DNA of 64,000 nucleotides from Pseudozyma flocculosa PF-1 (lineage: Eukaryota > Basidiomycota > Ustilaginomycetes > Ustilaginales > Ustilaginaceae), in assembly GCF_000417875.1 (NCBI RefSeq), contig NW_006920872.1, forward strand, positions 852,594 through 916,593, in the 5' to 3' direction. The first letter of the stretch is position 1. The number at the start of each line of letters is the position of its first letter. The notes beneath the pieces were generated by a model that searched no databases, was not told where the DNA came from, and was given only the letters and a program-made list of their open reading frames with translations. Both the position numbers and the translations under genes were made by a program. Positions 39,895 through 49,990 of the stretch are shown here, piece by piece.

Positions 39895-40381
39895 CGACCT
39901 ACCTACAGCCGGTGCGATGACAGGAGGCACTCTGTACGTACGTACCGCTCCGAGGGGCAGCGCCGATCCTCTTTCCATCCTCGCTTTCCTCCCCAGGCCG
40001 GCCGGCCGACCCGGCCATGGCCGCCTTTACCTTCTATCCGGTGCCTGCCTATCCGGTCCTCGGTCCTTGCTCCATCATCACTGCCTTTACCCGCCTGTGC
40101 TCGGTGTGTTTGTTGCGCCGGCCGGTTTTTCCTCTCGAAGATCCGAGCTGGCTTGGCTTGGCGTGGCAGCCTGGCATGGCACGGCGCGGCATGGAACGGA
40201 CAGGTAAGTGAAGGGTTATTTGATTGCGCCAAGGACGTCGATCCGCCCCCGAATCGAGACCATGTGGTTCCCGCCCTGCCCCTGGCCCTGGCCTGTCCTG
40301 GGGGTGACAGTCCGTTGACAACCTTTATGAAGGCCCTCTCCTCTGTCCAATCCTCGGACGTTGTCAAGCCCAAAATGAGGC

Positions 40382-40410
40382 GCGTGCGTGCGTGCGTGCG
40401 TGCGTGCGTG
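40382..40410. repeat. (GCGT)7 microsatellite
   Basis: Seven uninterrupted GCGT units. Confidence 0.85.
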
Positions 40411-41721
40411 GCTGCAACACGGTCCAGACACCTAAGTGTTACACGAGGATGATCGAATGCCAAGACGACGACAAAGGAGGAGGACAGACAAGACAGGCCC
40501 TCGAGGTTCCTGTGGCCCAGACAAGGGGGAGTTCCTGAACCAGCCACAGGCGGACGGACGGGCGGACGCATAGGCCTGGCTGGCGTGGCAGGGACGGTTG
40601 GCCCAACCAGGCAGGAGGTGCAAAGCAAGGTTGCCAAGACGGCGTCTGGTTGCGAGAGAGACGGAGCGCCGACCGACCGCGTGTACATACCGTACCACCT
40701 ACCGTTGCACCGAACCTCGAAACCTCGACCTGGCTTGTCCCTTTCTCGCCCGCGTACAAACCTCTGGTTACACCCCCAGCCACTTCGGTACCGGATTGAC
40801 AGATCGCCATCTCATCCGCCCCCCTCTCTCTCCCTCTCGCTTTCGCTGTCGATGTGGATGTGCATGTCAGTGAACCGATAGAGTCGGGACGAGGAGGGAT
40901 CGAATCGCGATGGGTCTTGATGAAGAGCCAAATGCCAAGATGCAAGGGGGCGGGCGGGCGGACCGGCGCGCCCAAAAAAGACGGGGGTCGGTCAGGGTCA
41001 TGGTCAGGGCGGACGGGAAAGGCTTCGATGTTGGCGGGTCCGGCGAGGAAGCGCGCCCTGGCCCCCGGTCGGTCGTTCGGTGGGTCTGCAGCGCTCGGAG
41101 TTTCTTTTTTGAGCGACAGGTCGGCATGCAACCGCCGCCCGCCGTGCTGTATCGGTAGCCGCCTGGCAGGCATGCATCCACGCGCGTCGGCAGGCGGCAT
41201 GGGCAGCACAGGCCGGCCAGGCCACAAAAGCCAAGCAAGCCAAGTCAAGCCTCGGCGCTCGGTGGTCGCGCCTGTCCTGGCTGGCCTGTCTGTCTCCTCC
41301 GCTCGGGAAGCAAAGGCAGGGCGAACCAACCAGACCCGCCGCACCGCGCCGCGCCGCGCTGCGCCTCGCCTGGCCTTGCCTCGGGTCTTGGCTTTGGCCT
41401 TGGCTTGGCACCGCTCCATCTCTGCGCGCGCACTCTTCGTTCGTCCGTCCCACCGGTATCGGGTACCGTCGACACGATTCGGTTCCAAGGACGGTACGGT
41501 ACGGTCGCGCAATCAACGCTCTGCCCCTGTAAGTGGACACAAGAACACGGCTCGACATCAATCACGCTCGCACCAACACCGCACGGTAGGTAAGTGTTCT
41601 CTACCAAATCCCCAACTCGGCGAGCGGGCCTGCAGACGTGCGCCCGTCTGTCGTGCGGCGGGCGACCACCGACGGAGGCGCGCGCGCATCGATCATAGGC
41701 AGGTCCAAGGTCTTCGGGCTT

Positions 41722-41764
41722 CCTTGCCCTTGCCTTGCCTTGCCCTGCCTTGCCTTGCCTTGGC
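41722..41764. repeat. CCTTG-type pentanucleotide repeat
   Basis: About eight CCTTG/CCCTG units in tandem. Similar CCTGG/GGCCA repeats recur elsewhere in the window (about 15.1, 27.9 and 62.65 kb). Confidence 0.75.
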
Positions 41765-42120
41765 CCTGCCCGCTGCCTTCGATGCACACCTGCCGACTTG
41801 GCCTGGCCCTGCCTTGCCACATCTGCCCGCGCCGGACGTGGGCCTTCTGGCCTTGCGTGGTCCTGCCTTGGCGGGCGTGGCGTGCGTCGTCTCCTGCCCG
41901 ACTGCAGCGCCGCGCCGTGCCAAAGTCGGTAGCTACCGGACCTCGACGACCGTTGCTCGCCCATGCCCCCGCCTCGCCCCCGGTCATCTTCATGCCTGCC
42001 AAGCCAACCCTACCGGTATCGCACAGCGAGTCGATCTGTCCGTCGGTCGCGGACTGCTCGCTCGCTCGCCTCCTCGCCTCGCCTCGTCTCGCCCTGCCTT
42101 ACAGTAGCTCGTCTCCTACT

Positions 42121-42160
42121 GCACGCACGCACGCGCGGTCGTACATACGTGCGTGCGTGC
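42121..42160. repeat. 12-bp perfect inverted repeat
   Basis: GCACGCACGCAC at 42121-42132 is the exact reverse complement of 42149-42160, with a 16-nt loop. A cruciform or RNA hairpin is possible, about 530 nt before the GH16 start. Confidence 0.8.
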
Positions 42161-42439
42161 GTCCGTCCTCATCGTCCACCACGATGCTCGTCGTCGCGCC
42201 CCTCGCCTTGGCCTGCCCCGAGGGCCGCTCCGCTCCTCTTTGTGTGACGACCGACCGACCGACCCCCTTCGTCCATTCTTTAGCCCCATTGCATCCCCTA
42301 TCGCTCCTTCTTTCCTTCTCTCCATTACCATCACCTCCATCCTCACCCATCCCCGTCCCTCTCTCTCTCTCCCCTCTCCCCCGTCACATTCCACACCGTT
42401 CTGCGCGCTCTCGTTGCTGGTCAACCCCGTCCGCAGTTC

Positions 42440-42447
42440 TTTATATC
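42440..42447 (+). promoter_or_regulatory. TATA-like element of the GH16 gene
   Basis: TTTATATC about 250 nt before the ATG at 42695, followed by C/T-rich sequence. Confidence 0.4.
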
Positions 42448-42694
42448 ATCGCTCGTCGCTCGCAATCGCCATCCTCCTCGCCTTTGCCCCTCCCCCTCTG
42501 CCCCTACCCTCTCCCCTCTCCTTCCATCGCGCTCCCCCCTCCCTCTCCATCCTCATCGCTCTCTCTCCTCCTCTCTCGGCCTCTGTCTCTTCACTCGGAA
42601 TCGCAGCATCGGATCGCATCAGTCCACCTCGCACCGTACCACCTCGCACCACACTTCATTCCAACACCCCACCCCGCCCGCCCCGCCTGCAGTA

Positions 42695-44248
42695 ATGAAG
42701 GCCGTTACCACCATCGCCGCGGCGCTCGCCGCCACCCTGGCCCTGTCGTCGTCCACCACCCTCGTCTCGGCTGGTACGAGCGAGGCGCTCTCGTTCCCCC
42801 CGGGCCAGGGACGCGCCACGCGCGGCATCCGCAGCGTCATTACGGGCCAGAAGATCCGCAACCACGCCCGCCGTCGCTCCCACGGCGGCAACGCCACCAG
42901 GGCGGTCGACGCCGACGACGTCGACATCGACGAGGCCGACGAGGCCGCGTTTGAGAAGCGCGGCGCCCACGCCAAGACGTGCACCGCCAAGACTGGAAAG
43001 CACCACAAGGCCTACCGCGCCCACAGCGGCGGCGGCGACGACAGCTGGCAGCAGCAGTCGTCGTCCAAGAACGAGGAGCACCACAGCAAGAGCCAGTCGC
43101 ACGAGGACAAGCAGTCGAGCAAGAGCGACAGCAACCAGTCCCACTCGTCGACGTCGTCCAAGGGCAAGGACGGCTCGTCGAAGGACTCGGAGTCGAACTC
43201 GTCGTTGTCGTCGTCCGAGTCGTCGTCGTCGTCCAAGGACTCCAAGTCCGAGTCGTCGTCGAGCAGCTCTTCGTCGTCGTCGTCGTCGTCGTCGCACAGC
43301 AAGAGCGCGTACAAGCTGGTCAAGTCGTACTCGGGCAACAACTTCTTTGACGACATGTTTTTCTTTACGGGCAACGACCCGACCAACGGCATGGTCGACT
43401 ACGTGTCGCGCGACCAGGCCAACCAGCTCGGCCTGACGTGGCACGACAACGGCAAGGCCAACCTCAAGATTGGCAACCCGCAGGGCGACCACGCCAAGTC
43501 GGTGCGCATCTCGACCGAGGACAGCTTCACCACGGGCCTCTTTATCCTCGACGCCGAGCACATGCCCACCGGCTGCGGCGTCTGGCCCGCCTGGTGGTCC
43601 ACCCCCGAGGACCCCGCCGGCGGCTGGCCCAACGGCGGCGAGATCGACATCATCGAGGGCGTCCACGACTTTAGCCTCAACACCTACTCGATCCACTCGA
43701 CCAGCGGCTGCAACATCCTCAAGCACGAGCTCGACATGGTCGGCAAGCTCGCAGAGACCAGCGGCATCGCCACCAACTGCGCCTCGCTCGAGACCGACAA
43801 CAAGGGCTGCGGCGTCGCCTCAAACACCCGCGGCGACTTTGGCGTCGAGTACAACAAGAACAACGGCGGCGTCCACGCCCTCTTCTGGGACCAACACGAG
43901 GGAATCAGCATGTTCTTCTTCCCAAGAGGAAAGATCCCCCAGGACATCACCCAAGGATCCCCCGACCCCAAGAAGTGGGGAAAGCCCCAGGCAATGTGGC
44001 CCGCGACCGATTGCGATATCGAACGCTACTTTTCGACCCATGTGTCGGTATTTAGTAACACTCTTTGTGGGACGTGGGCTGGCAGTGGCGCCGTATGGTC
44101 GACGCCCATGAAAGGCCAGGAAAAGTCCTGCGCGGCCAAGACCGGTTTCTCAAGCTGCTACGACTACATCAAGAGCGGGCCGAAGCTGGATGAAGCGTAC
44201 TGGACGATCAACTCTCTGAAGGTCTACCAGACGCGCCGACGCCAGTAG
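42695..44248 (+). CDS. Secreted GH16 endo-beta-glucanase
   Basis: 517 residues, single exon. It has a signal peptide (MKAVTTIAAALAATLALSSS, cleavage near 26) and a basic pro-region ending in a Kex2-like EKR at 87-89. A Ser-rich linker spans about 112-203, and the GH16 catalytic domain runs from about 205 to the end. The active-site motif GEIDIIEG gives nucleophile Glu316, Asp318 and acid/base Glu321, with WPAWWS just before it and TYSIHSTSGC after. Enzymes of this subfamily hydrolyse beta-1,3 or mixed beta-1,3/1,4 glucans of fungal or plant walls. The long linker suggests display on the outside of the wall, or O-mannosylated spacing. No GPI signal or carbohydrate-binding module seen. A relic of a close relative lies at 59.9 kb. 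Confidence 0.9.
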   Translation: MKAVTTIAAALAATLALSSSTTLVSAGTSEALSFPPGQGRATRGIRSVITGQKIRNHARRRSHGGNATRAVDADDVDIDEADEAAFEKRGAHAKTCTAKTGKHHKAYRAHSGGGDDSWQQQSSSKNEEHHSKSQSHEDKQSSKSDSNQSHSSTSSKGKDGSSKDSESNSSLSSSESSSSSKDSKSESSSSSSSSSSSSSSHSKSAYKLVKSYSGNNFFDDMFFFTGNDPTNGMVDYVSRDQANQLGLTWHDNGKANLKIGNPQGDHAKSVRISTEDSFTTGLFILDAEHMPTGCGVWPAWWSTPEDPAGGWPNGGEIDIIEGVHDFSLNTYSIHSTSGCNILKHELDMVGKLAETSGIATNCASLETDNKGCGVASNTRGDFGVEYNKNNGGVHALFWDQHEGISMFFFPRGKIPQDITQGSPDPKKWGKPQAMWPATDCDIERYFSTHVSVFSNTLCGTWAGSGAVWSTPMKGQEKSCAAKTGFSSCYDYIKSGPKLDEAYWTINSLKVYQTRRRQ

Positions 44249-45031
44249 TCAGCGGACTGGTTCCGCTGCCGTCGACGGCGACCACGCTCTCCACCACGGC
44301 CTTCGTCCTTTGCTCCCTCCCTCCGGTGCGATCCGTCGCATTGGTCCTGTCCATTCCTTTCGCCTTCTCCACTGCGGTGTGGATCTCTGTCCTCCTGGTC
44401 GCTTGCTGCTGTGCTGGTCCAAGTCGCGCCCGGTCATGTCAAGAGATAGAGATCATCGTGACACCGATTCAAATTCATGAGCTTGCCATATCGATCCACC
44501 ACAGGATAACGCCCGGCATCCACACGGCAGAATCCTCGCTATCCTCTTGATACCAACACAAACGGGGTGAGAACTTGCCCTTCAGAAGTACTACGTACTG
44601 ATGCGCATCTGTCGATTCGGCACTCGGAGAGGAGGAGGTGTGCGGTGCCGCCTGGCTGTGTGGGGCTGCGCCCACGGGCCGGCTCCCGCTGCGCCGACCA
44701 GAGCCGCCACGACGCAACAGCATTCGTTCAGCATTGCATGGCAGCGCAGCATCGCAATGGCCCCCAATCTCACGAGATCAGCTCGACACGAAGTATACAC
44801 AGCCATTGCCGTTGAATTGGCCCCGAGAGTCGGCCTCGACGACCGCAGATGGGCCTGGCTGGTCCACAGCCGTGTCATGGCATCCACCGGTGATTGTTCC
44901 GCTTTCCGGCCGGGTCGAGAGCGCACAGGCCGCGCTGCAGAACCTTCGCCCACTCAACCGTACCGGGCCCCGACAGCTGCACCTGCGCATGCGCCGCCCT
45001 CAATTTTCCAGCCAGGCGCGGCGCGCACCCC

Positions 45032-45038
45032 TATAAGG
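45032..45038 (+). promoter_or_regulatory. TATA-like element before the 45.3-kb relic
   Basis: TATAAGG followed by a C/T-rich leader, as at expressed genes in this window, although no intact gene follows. Confidence 0.3.
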
Positions 45039-45270
45039 CTTTCTTCCGCTGCAACCTCAGCAGGTCAACGCCCCACCGCTCTTTCCCTCTCACCTTCATC
45101 ATCGTCTATTGCTTGAGTCCTGCCTCCAATCTACTTTCGACTCCTTCGCTGATGTCTTTCTTCAGTCGTCTTCGGTATCGTGGCTCCTGTTAGGATTCGT
45201 GCAGGACTCTGACGGCGCCCGCTGCTTTCTTCGGGTCCTCCGACGCTCTCACCGCTCGCCCTGGGTCACA

Positions 45271-45799
45271 ATGCATTCTATCGACTCCATCGCGCCGCTT
45301 TCTGATGCAGCTCTCATCACTCTGACCAAGCCATATGACCTGGCTTCGGCCTCGGCCGTGCGCCGCATGTGCCCTGTCCGTGGCCGTCGCCAAGCCACTG
45401 GTCAGGAAAGCGCATCGAACCACCCTTGTCGTTTCCAGCGCCACCTGCCGGATTGTGTCGCTCCTGGCCTCCAAGCACCAACTTTTCGTCACGTCACCGG
45501 CGCTACCGACGCCAACGACCGCATCGTCGGCCAGCATCGTTTCCGACCTCAACCAGTCATCGGTGCCGCCATTTTCGCCGTCACAACGTATCGATGAGAC
45601 AGCCATCAGCAACGCCGCCCTGCTTGCGACGCTGCCGACCAGCCGCCGCCCCGCCGTCCTTTCTGCTCCATCGCCTGACTCTCAGCAGCACGGTCGTATC
45701 CATCGCGGCAATAACATCGCCCGACCTTACGAGGTCTCACCGAAAAGAAGTGTACGTAGACAGTCGTCAGTGCTCCTGATTTGGCAACGTACGAATTGA
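45271..45799 (+). pseudogene. Possible decayed gene (F-box-like opening)
   Basis: An ATG at 45271 opens MHSIDSIAPLSDAALITL, then DLASASAVRRM. The sense then seems to pass to the next frame near 45365 (CALSVAVAKPLVRKAHRTT, SLLASKHQLF) and decays into low complexity before a stop at 45797-45799. The pattern of a leucine-rich start, then 'DLAS-S-VRR', then 'PLVRK' recalls the opening of F-box proteins, but this is a loose impression. Could be chance. Confidence 0.2.
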
Positions 45800-46935
45800 C
45801 CAGAACGGCGGTGCATGGGCTGATCTTGTTCAAGCGCCGTAGGGCAAGCATCGGCGACGAGGCTAGGCGTGACTGAACCTTGCTGGCCGCGTTTTGGTCC
45901 GACCGGAAGGCGAACCATGCTGCCAACCTGCCGCCCAACCTGAGTGGGTTTCGGGGAGGCCTTCGACCGCTCTGGCTAGGGATGTCGGCTTTTCCGACAC
46001 CCCCACCGCTCGGCCCTAGCCGAAGCGCATCCTATCAGCTTCGCCACGGTACTCCCGATGCGGGCCTAGAACAATCCTACACAGCCATGCGGTCCAGCTT
46101 CGGTTCTGCCCGTGTGTTGCTTGTGCCCGTGGCCGTCAACAAGCGAATAGCAAGCAGGATAGATCGAACTGGCCGAACCCAAGCCTCGCAGTAGAGAGCA
46201 TCAAGCCGTCGCGTCCTCACCGAGGCGCTCCTTCAGGCCCAAATACCATGCAACTTCACGCGCCAAGTGGTGAGCCTGACCTCGAGCCTGTCTTGGCCGG
46301 TGCTCGGAGAAGAGTAAGCGAGATGCTGACGGCTCCACGCGTTGCTTCCGGTCTCGACCGCCGGCCTTCTGTGTGGCCTATCGGTCGTTCGCCGAGGAGC
46401 CTGACCACCTTCTACAGGCCGATGCGACGCCGTCTGCTTGGTGTGCTCGGCAAACAATGCCAAAGGTACCAATCACACTCGAGCTGGCGTGTCCAAGAAA
46501 GCCTCGAGCCCATGTTGGCAGCGTCGTCCGTGCCTATTCGTTTCAGCAATTGCGACCAGAGGATGGGCCGCCAGACCATCGTCCTCCAAAGAGCGTGCGA
46601 CACATGTGGCGGCCAGGAAACAGCACCGTGTCAGTGAGCTGCTGGCAATGACGAGCAGTCCGTCATCGCCGCTCCGAGGCTTGGCCAGAACCAATCAAGA
46701 TGCGAAACACCACGCCAGGCTAAGCGATTGCTATGTGAACCGGTATCCTACGGCTAATCCGATGCTGGGCAGAAAGTGTTATCAGCAGCTTAGCCAGCTG
46801 TCGACAATCAAGAGCAGATGGAAGCGTCTGGCCAGGTCAGGATGTCGCCGCACAGCTTCTCATCCGGCCTCCGCCGACACAGCTCACGCATGCGGTTCTT
46901 CAACGAGCAACGAGGATAAGAGGAGATGAGTTGAG

Positions 46936-46991
46936 TGGCAAAGTCGTCTTGATTCGAACCGCCACCATCCCACCATTCCTCGACTTTGCCA
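46936..46991. repeat. 11-bp perfect inverted repeat
   Basis: TGGCAAAGTCG at 46936-46946 and its exact reverse complement at 46981-46991, separated by 34 nt. It ends 60 nt before the ATG at 47052, so it could form a hairpin in the promoter or leader of that gene. Confidence 0.75.
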
Positions 46992-47051
46992 CAGCCTTCT
47001 GTTCCTCACCGTCCGCCCTCCTTCCAACATTCCCGCACACACCACACACCA

Positions 47052-49648
47052 ATGACGCATCGCAGGCTGCTGTACGACGTTCGTATCGTCGCGCTTTACG
47101 CAGGGAGCCCAGTTGGCGCCCCTTTCAGAAAGGCGTCATTCTGGTGCAGATGTGTGCGCAGCTCAGATCCCGGCGTCATCCCGGACATCCCTTACGAGAC
47201 CAAGATCAGCATCGCATTCAGCGAGGCGGATGTCCAGGCGGTTCTGGACTGGACCATGCCTTGGCGAGACCCCAATGACGTCTCGGGCCGCGCTGTGGTG
47301 AACGCCATCAAGGCCCACATCGAGGTGCTTGCCCCTCACCTGGCGACGGTCGAGGACGAGGTCACCAAAGAAGATCTGATCGCTGCCATGATCGCAGCTG
47401 GCTGTCGCCTCTCGACGCCGTACACCCTGATCCCCCGCATCGCTTTGGTGTTCGAGACTGATCGCATCGCCCTGGGCCGCAACGAGCGCGTGGCCACGCA
47501 TCGCAGCCTCGTGCCGGTGTACCAGCGTCTGGCCCGCGTCTTTCGCGGCGTCTATCTGGCGGAAGGCACCAGGCTCATCGACAATACGTTGAGGATCCAG
47601 AACCGCGTCACCTTCGCGATCAGGGTACATACCTCGAGGATCAACGACGACGTCCGCGCAGTCTTCGAGGAGGTGGCGATGCGACCCGACATCCAGACAC
47701 GGTCCGACCTCCTCGACTTCCTCTTCCGTACGGTCAGAGCTCAGGACGTGATCGTTCCGCCGCCGCCGTACCCAGCCATCTACTACGGCTCAGACGGCGA
47801 GTTGCTCCTCTACATCAAAGGCGTCGACGACCACCCGCACCAGAAACACAGCTTCAGGTCGGGAGATGCCGACCTGCTCAACAAGGCTCTTCTGTCCTTT
47901 CAGCGGCTCCTGGCAGAACACAGCGACACCTGGCACGAGGACGGTGGCGCTGGGCTTCTCGTCGCTTGGAAAAAGGCCATCGAGGACGCCGCCCGCGACA
48001 AGTATGGCGAGGTCGGCCGCAACGTCAAGGCGCCCTCGGCCAATCCGGGCACGGCGTTCGAGTTCTCGGCTAAGGCGACCGTCTATCGCTGGACCACTCG
48101 CTTCTCAGAGGAAGATATTCGAGCCACCCGTCTGCCCGACATCAACCGGTACGACGAAAGGTACGCCGGGAGGCCCTCGGCGCTCACGGTCTACGACGTC
48201 CTCGCAGCGCCCAAGGTCGCCACGTCGCTGGATATGCCTCTCACTGTGAGGGGCGACGATGTGATCAGCTACATCAAGCGCCCGAATGGCCCGCTGCCAG
48301 CCGGACTGGAACAGCTCGAGGTGTACAGAGATCTTCTGGCCGTCGGCCCCATGGAGGCGATCTTTGCCAACATCTCTGGGACCATCAGCGCGATCGGACC
48401 TGCTATCGACCTCGGCGCCTGCTACGAGGTGCAAGATGGCGCAACCGTGCGGAAGAGGCACGAGGCCGACAACATCAGCATCGTGCCCAACTGGCTCAAC
48501 ATGGCCAAGTTGACCCATTCGGCCGCGACGGCGCGCCTCTGTCTCCTGGCGATCCACCTCAACCGTCAGGAGGGATTTCGCCCTCTGCTCGACTTCATCG
48601 ACAAGCTGATGTGGCTGTTGTATCCCCTCGACGTCTTCAGCAGCACCGGAGCCTTCTCGAGCGGCAACAACAGCGACTCGATCGCTGTTCTCCAGACGAT
48701 CGCCGCCTACGTGGACGGAACAACAGCGCAGCTGCCGGCCGAGGCTGAGACTCTGCTCCGAACAACGCCACCCCGCCACGAGATGCAGCCTGCCGCCTTC
48801 GCAGCCCTTGCGGGCGTCAACAGCGAGCACGCCGCCCTGCTGGTCGACGATGGCGACGAGCCCCAGGATGCTCGTCCTGAGGCTGCCGACGCCGCTTCGG
48901 CCCTGTCGTCGGCCGAGCTGGCTGAGATCTTCGAGCGCGATGCTCAAAACCGCGTCCAGCCGTGCCAGGCCTACGGACAGCTTGACTTTCCGGCGCTCTT
49001 CGAGGGATTGCCGTGGGCGGTCGACGAGGCACTCGCCCTCTGCCTTCGCCTCTACATCACCTTCATCACCGAGTGCGACTTCACCGCTTGTATCGTCATT
49101 GGTGTGCTCGTGCCGGACTGGGTGCGAGTCGGCGGCAAGCCTTATCCCGAGCTGGCGATCCTTGTCGTCATCAAGCGCTTGCTCGCCGCCGGGTACAAGG
49201 ACCCCCTCACCGGCCTCAGCATCGGTCTCTACCCCCGACATCATCCTCTACGCCTCTCCATCGGCCATCGCACGCACCGCTCGATGCAGGCTGCTCTGCC
49301 AGCGTCCGCCACCGCCGATGACGACTTCAACATCGAGTGTCAAAGTTCCCGGGGCAATTGGCTGATCAAGGCGTATACACAGGCAAGCATAGCAGCTATC
49401 TTGAGGGCCGAGTACACCTTCAACGATGCTCTCGTCACGCGTCTCTGCCGAATGGCGGGCCTCGGCCGAGCGACACTGCCCTCACTCGCCCAGCCGACGC
49501 TCGCTCTTGTCGATGACCTGCGCCGCAACCGTGCCGTCGCACCAGCTGAATCATACACGCTGTGTGAGTGTTACCTATGCTCGCGAATCCGGTCTGACCC
49601 TTTACTGATCAGTCTTCACCTCCTCACATCTCCTTTCACCGCTCAGAA
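47052..49648 (+). CDS. Large orphan protein of about 840 residues
   Basis: One long frame with GC-ending codons and mixed, globular composition, so very likely a real protein, but I recognise no domain. It starts at the ATG at 47052 (an in-frame ATG at 46986 is possible). Recognisable stretches are YETKISIAFSEADVQAVLDW, PRIALVFETDRIALGR, a Pro patch PPPPYP, DVISYIKRPNGPLP, PNWLNMAKLTHSAATARLCL, an acidic low-complexity linker (about residues 595-635), and a hydrophobic ITECDFTACIVIGVLVPDW. No signal peptide. After SYTL a donor GTGAGT stands at 49564. Splicing to the AG at 49646 would make a stop (T+AA) at once; splicing to 49612 would extend it. Unspliced, the frame runs to 50162, antisense into the next gene, which is less likely. 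Confidence 0.7.
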
Positions 49649-49990
49649 CGTCGCCAGTCGAGAGGCACCGCAACTCTACGCTGCCGGGCAGTCCGGGCCA
49701 GTCAGAGACGTGGCGTCGTCCGGCAGACAAGACAACAGGTCTCAAACGCAATCTGCCTGCTCGTCCGTCGCTCACCAATCAGCCTTGGCTCTGTCCGCCG
49801 CTACTGTCACTTCCGACAATGATGTCCGAACCAGACGTGTTGACCGTCCCCAACGACGCTCTCACGGCGATACCGTCAGTCGGCTTGATCGACACCGGGG
49901 CGGCATGGATCGCAAGATGGCGTGGAACGGGTATCGTTGCAAGAACGGGAGTCTGGAAACGGACCGGGGACGCGACGCGACGGGGCGACG

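Larger units (their letters stand above)
39895..42694. other. 2.8-kb repeat-rich intergenic region
   Basis: Contains a GCGT run, CCTTG-type repeats, and a GCAC/GTGC inverted repeat. Several frames of 200-400 codons exist on both strands but overlap each other and show only low complexity. The right end is a long C/T-rich leader for the GH16 gene. Confidence 0.5.
44249..47051. other. 2.8-kb region without a confident gene
   Basis: Holds a possible gene relic (45.27-45.80 kb) preceded by a TATA-like element, and a hairpin just before the next gene. Other frames are short and overlapping. Confidence 0.45.

Noticed and set aside
40439..42107. Frames of 357 and 417 codons on opposite strands
   Set aside because: Overlap each other, low complexity, full of short-repeat translations, no splice or start support.
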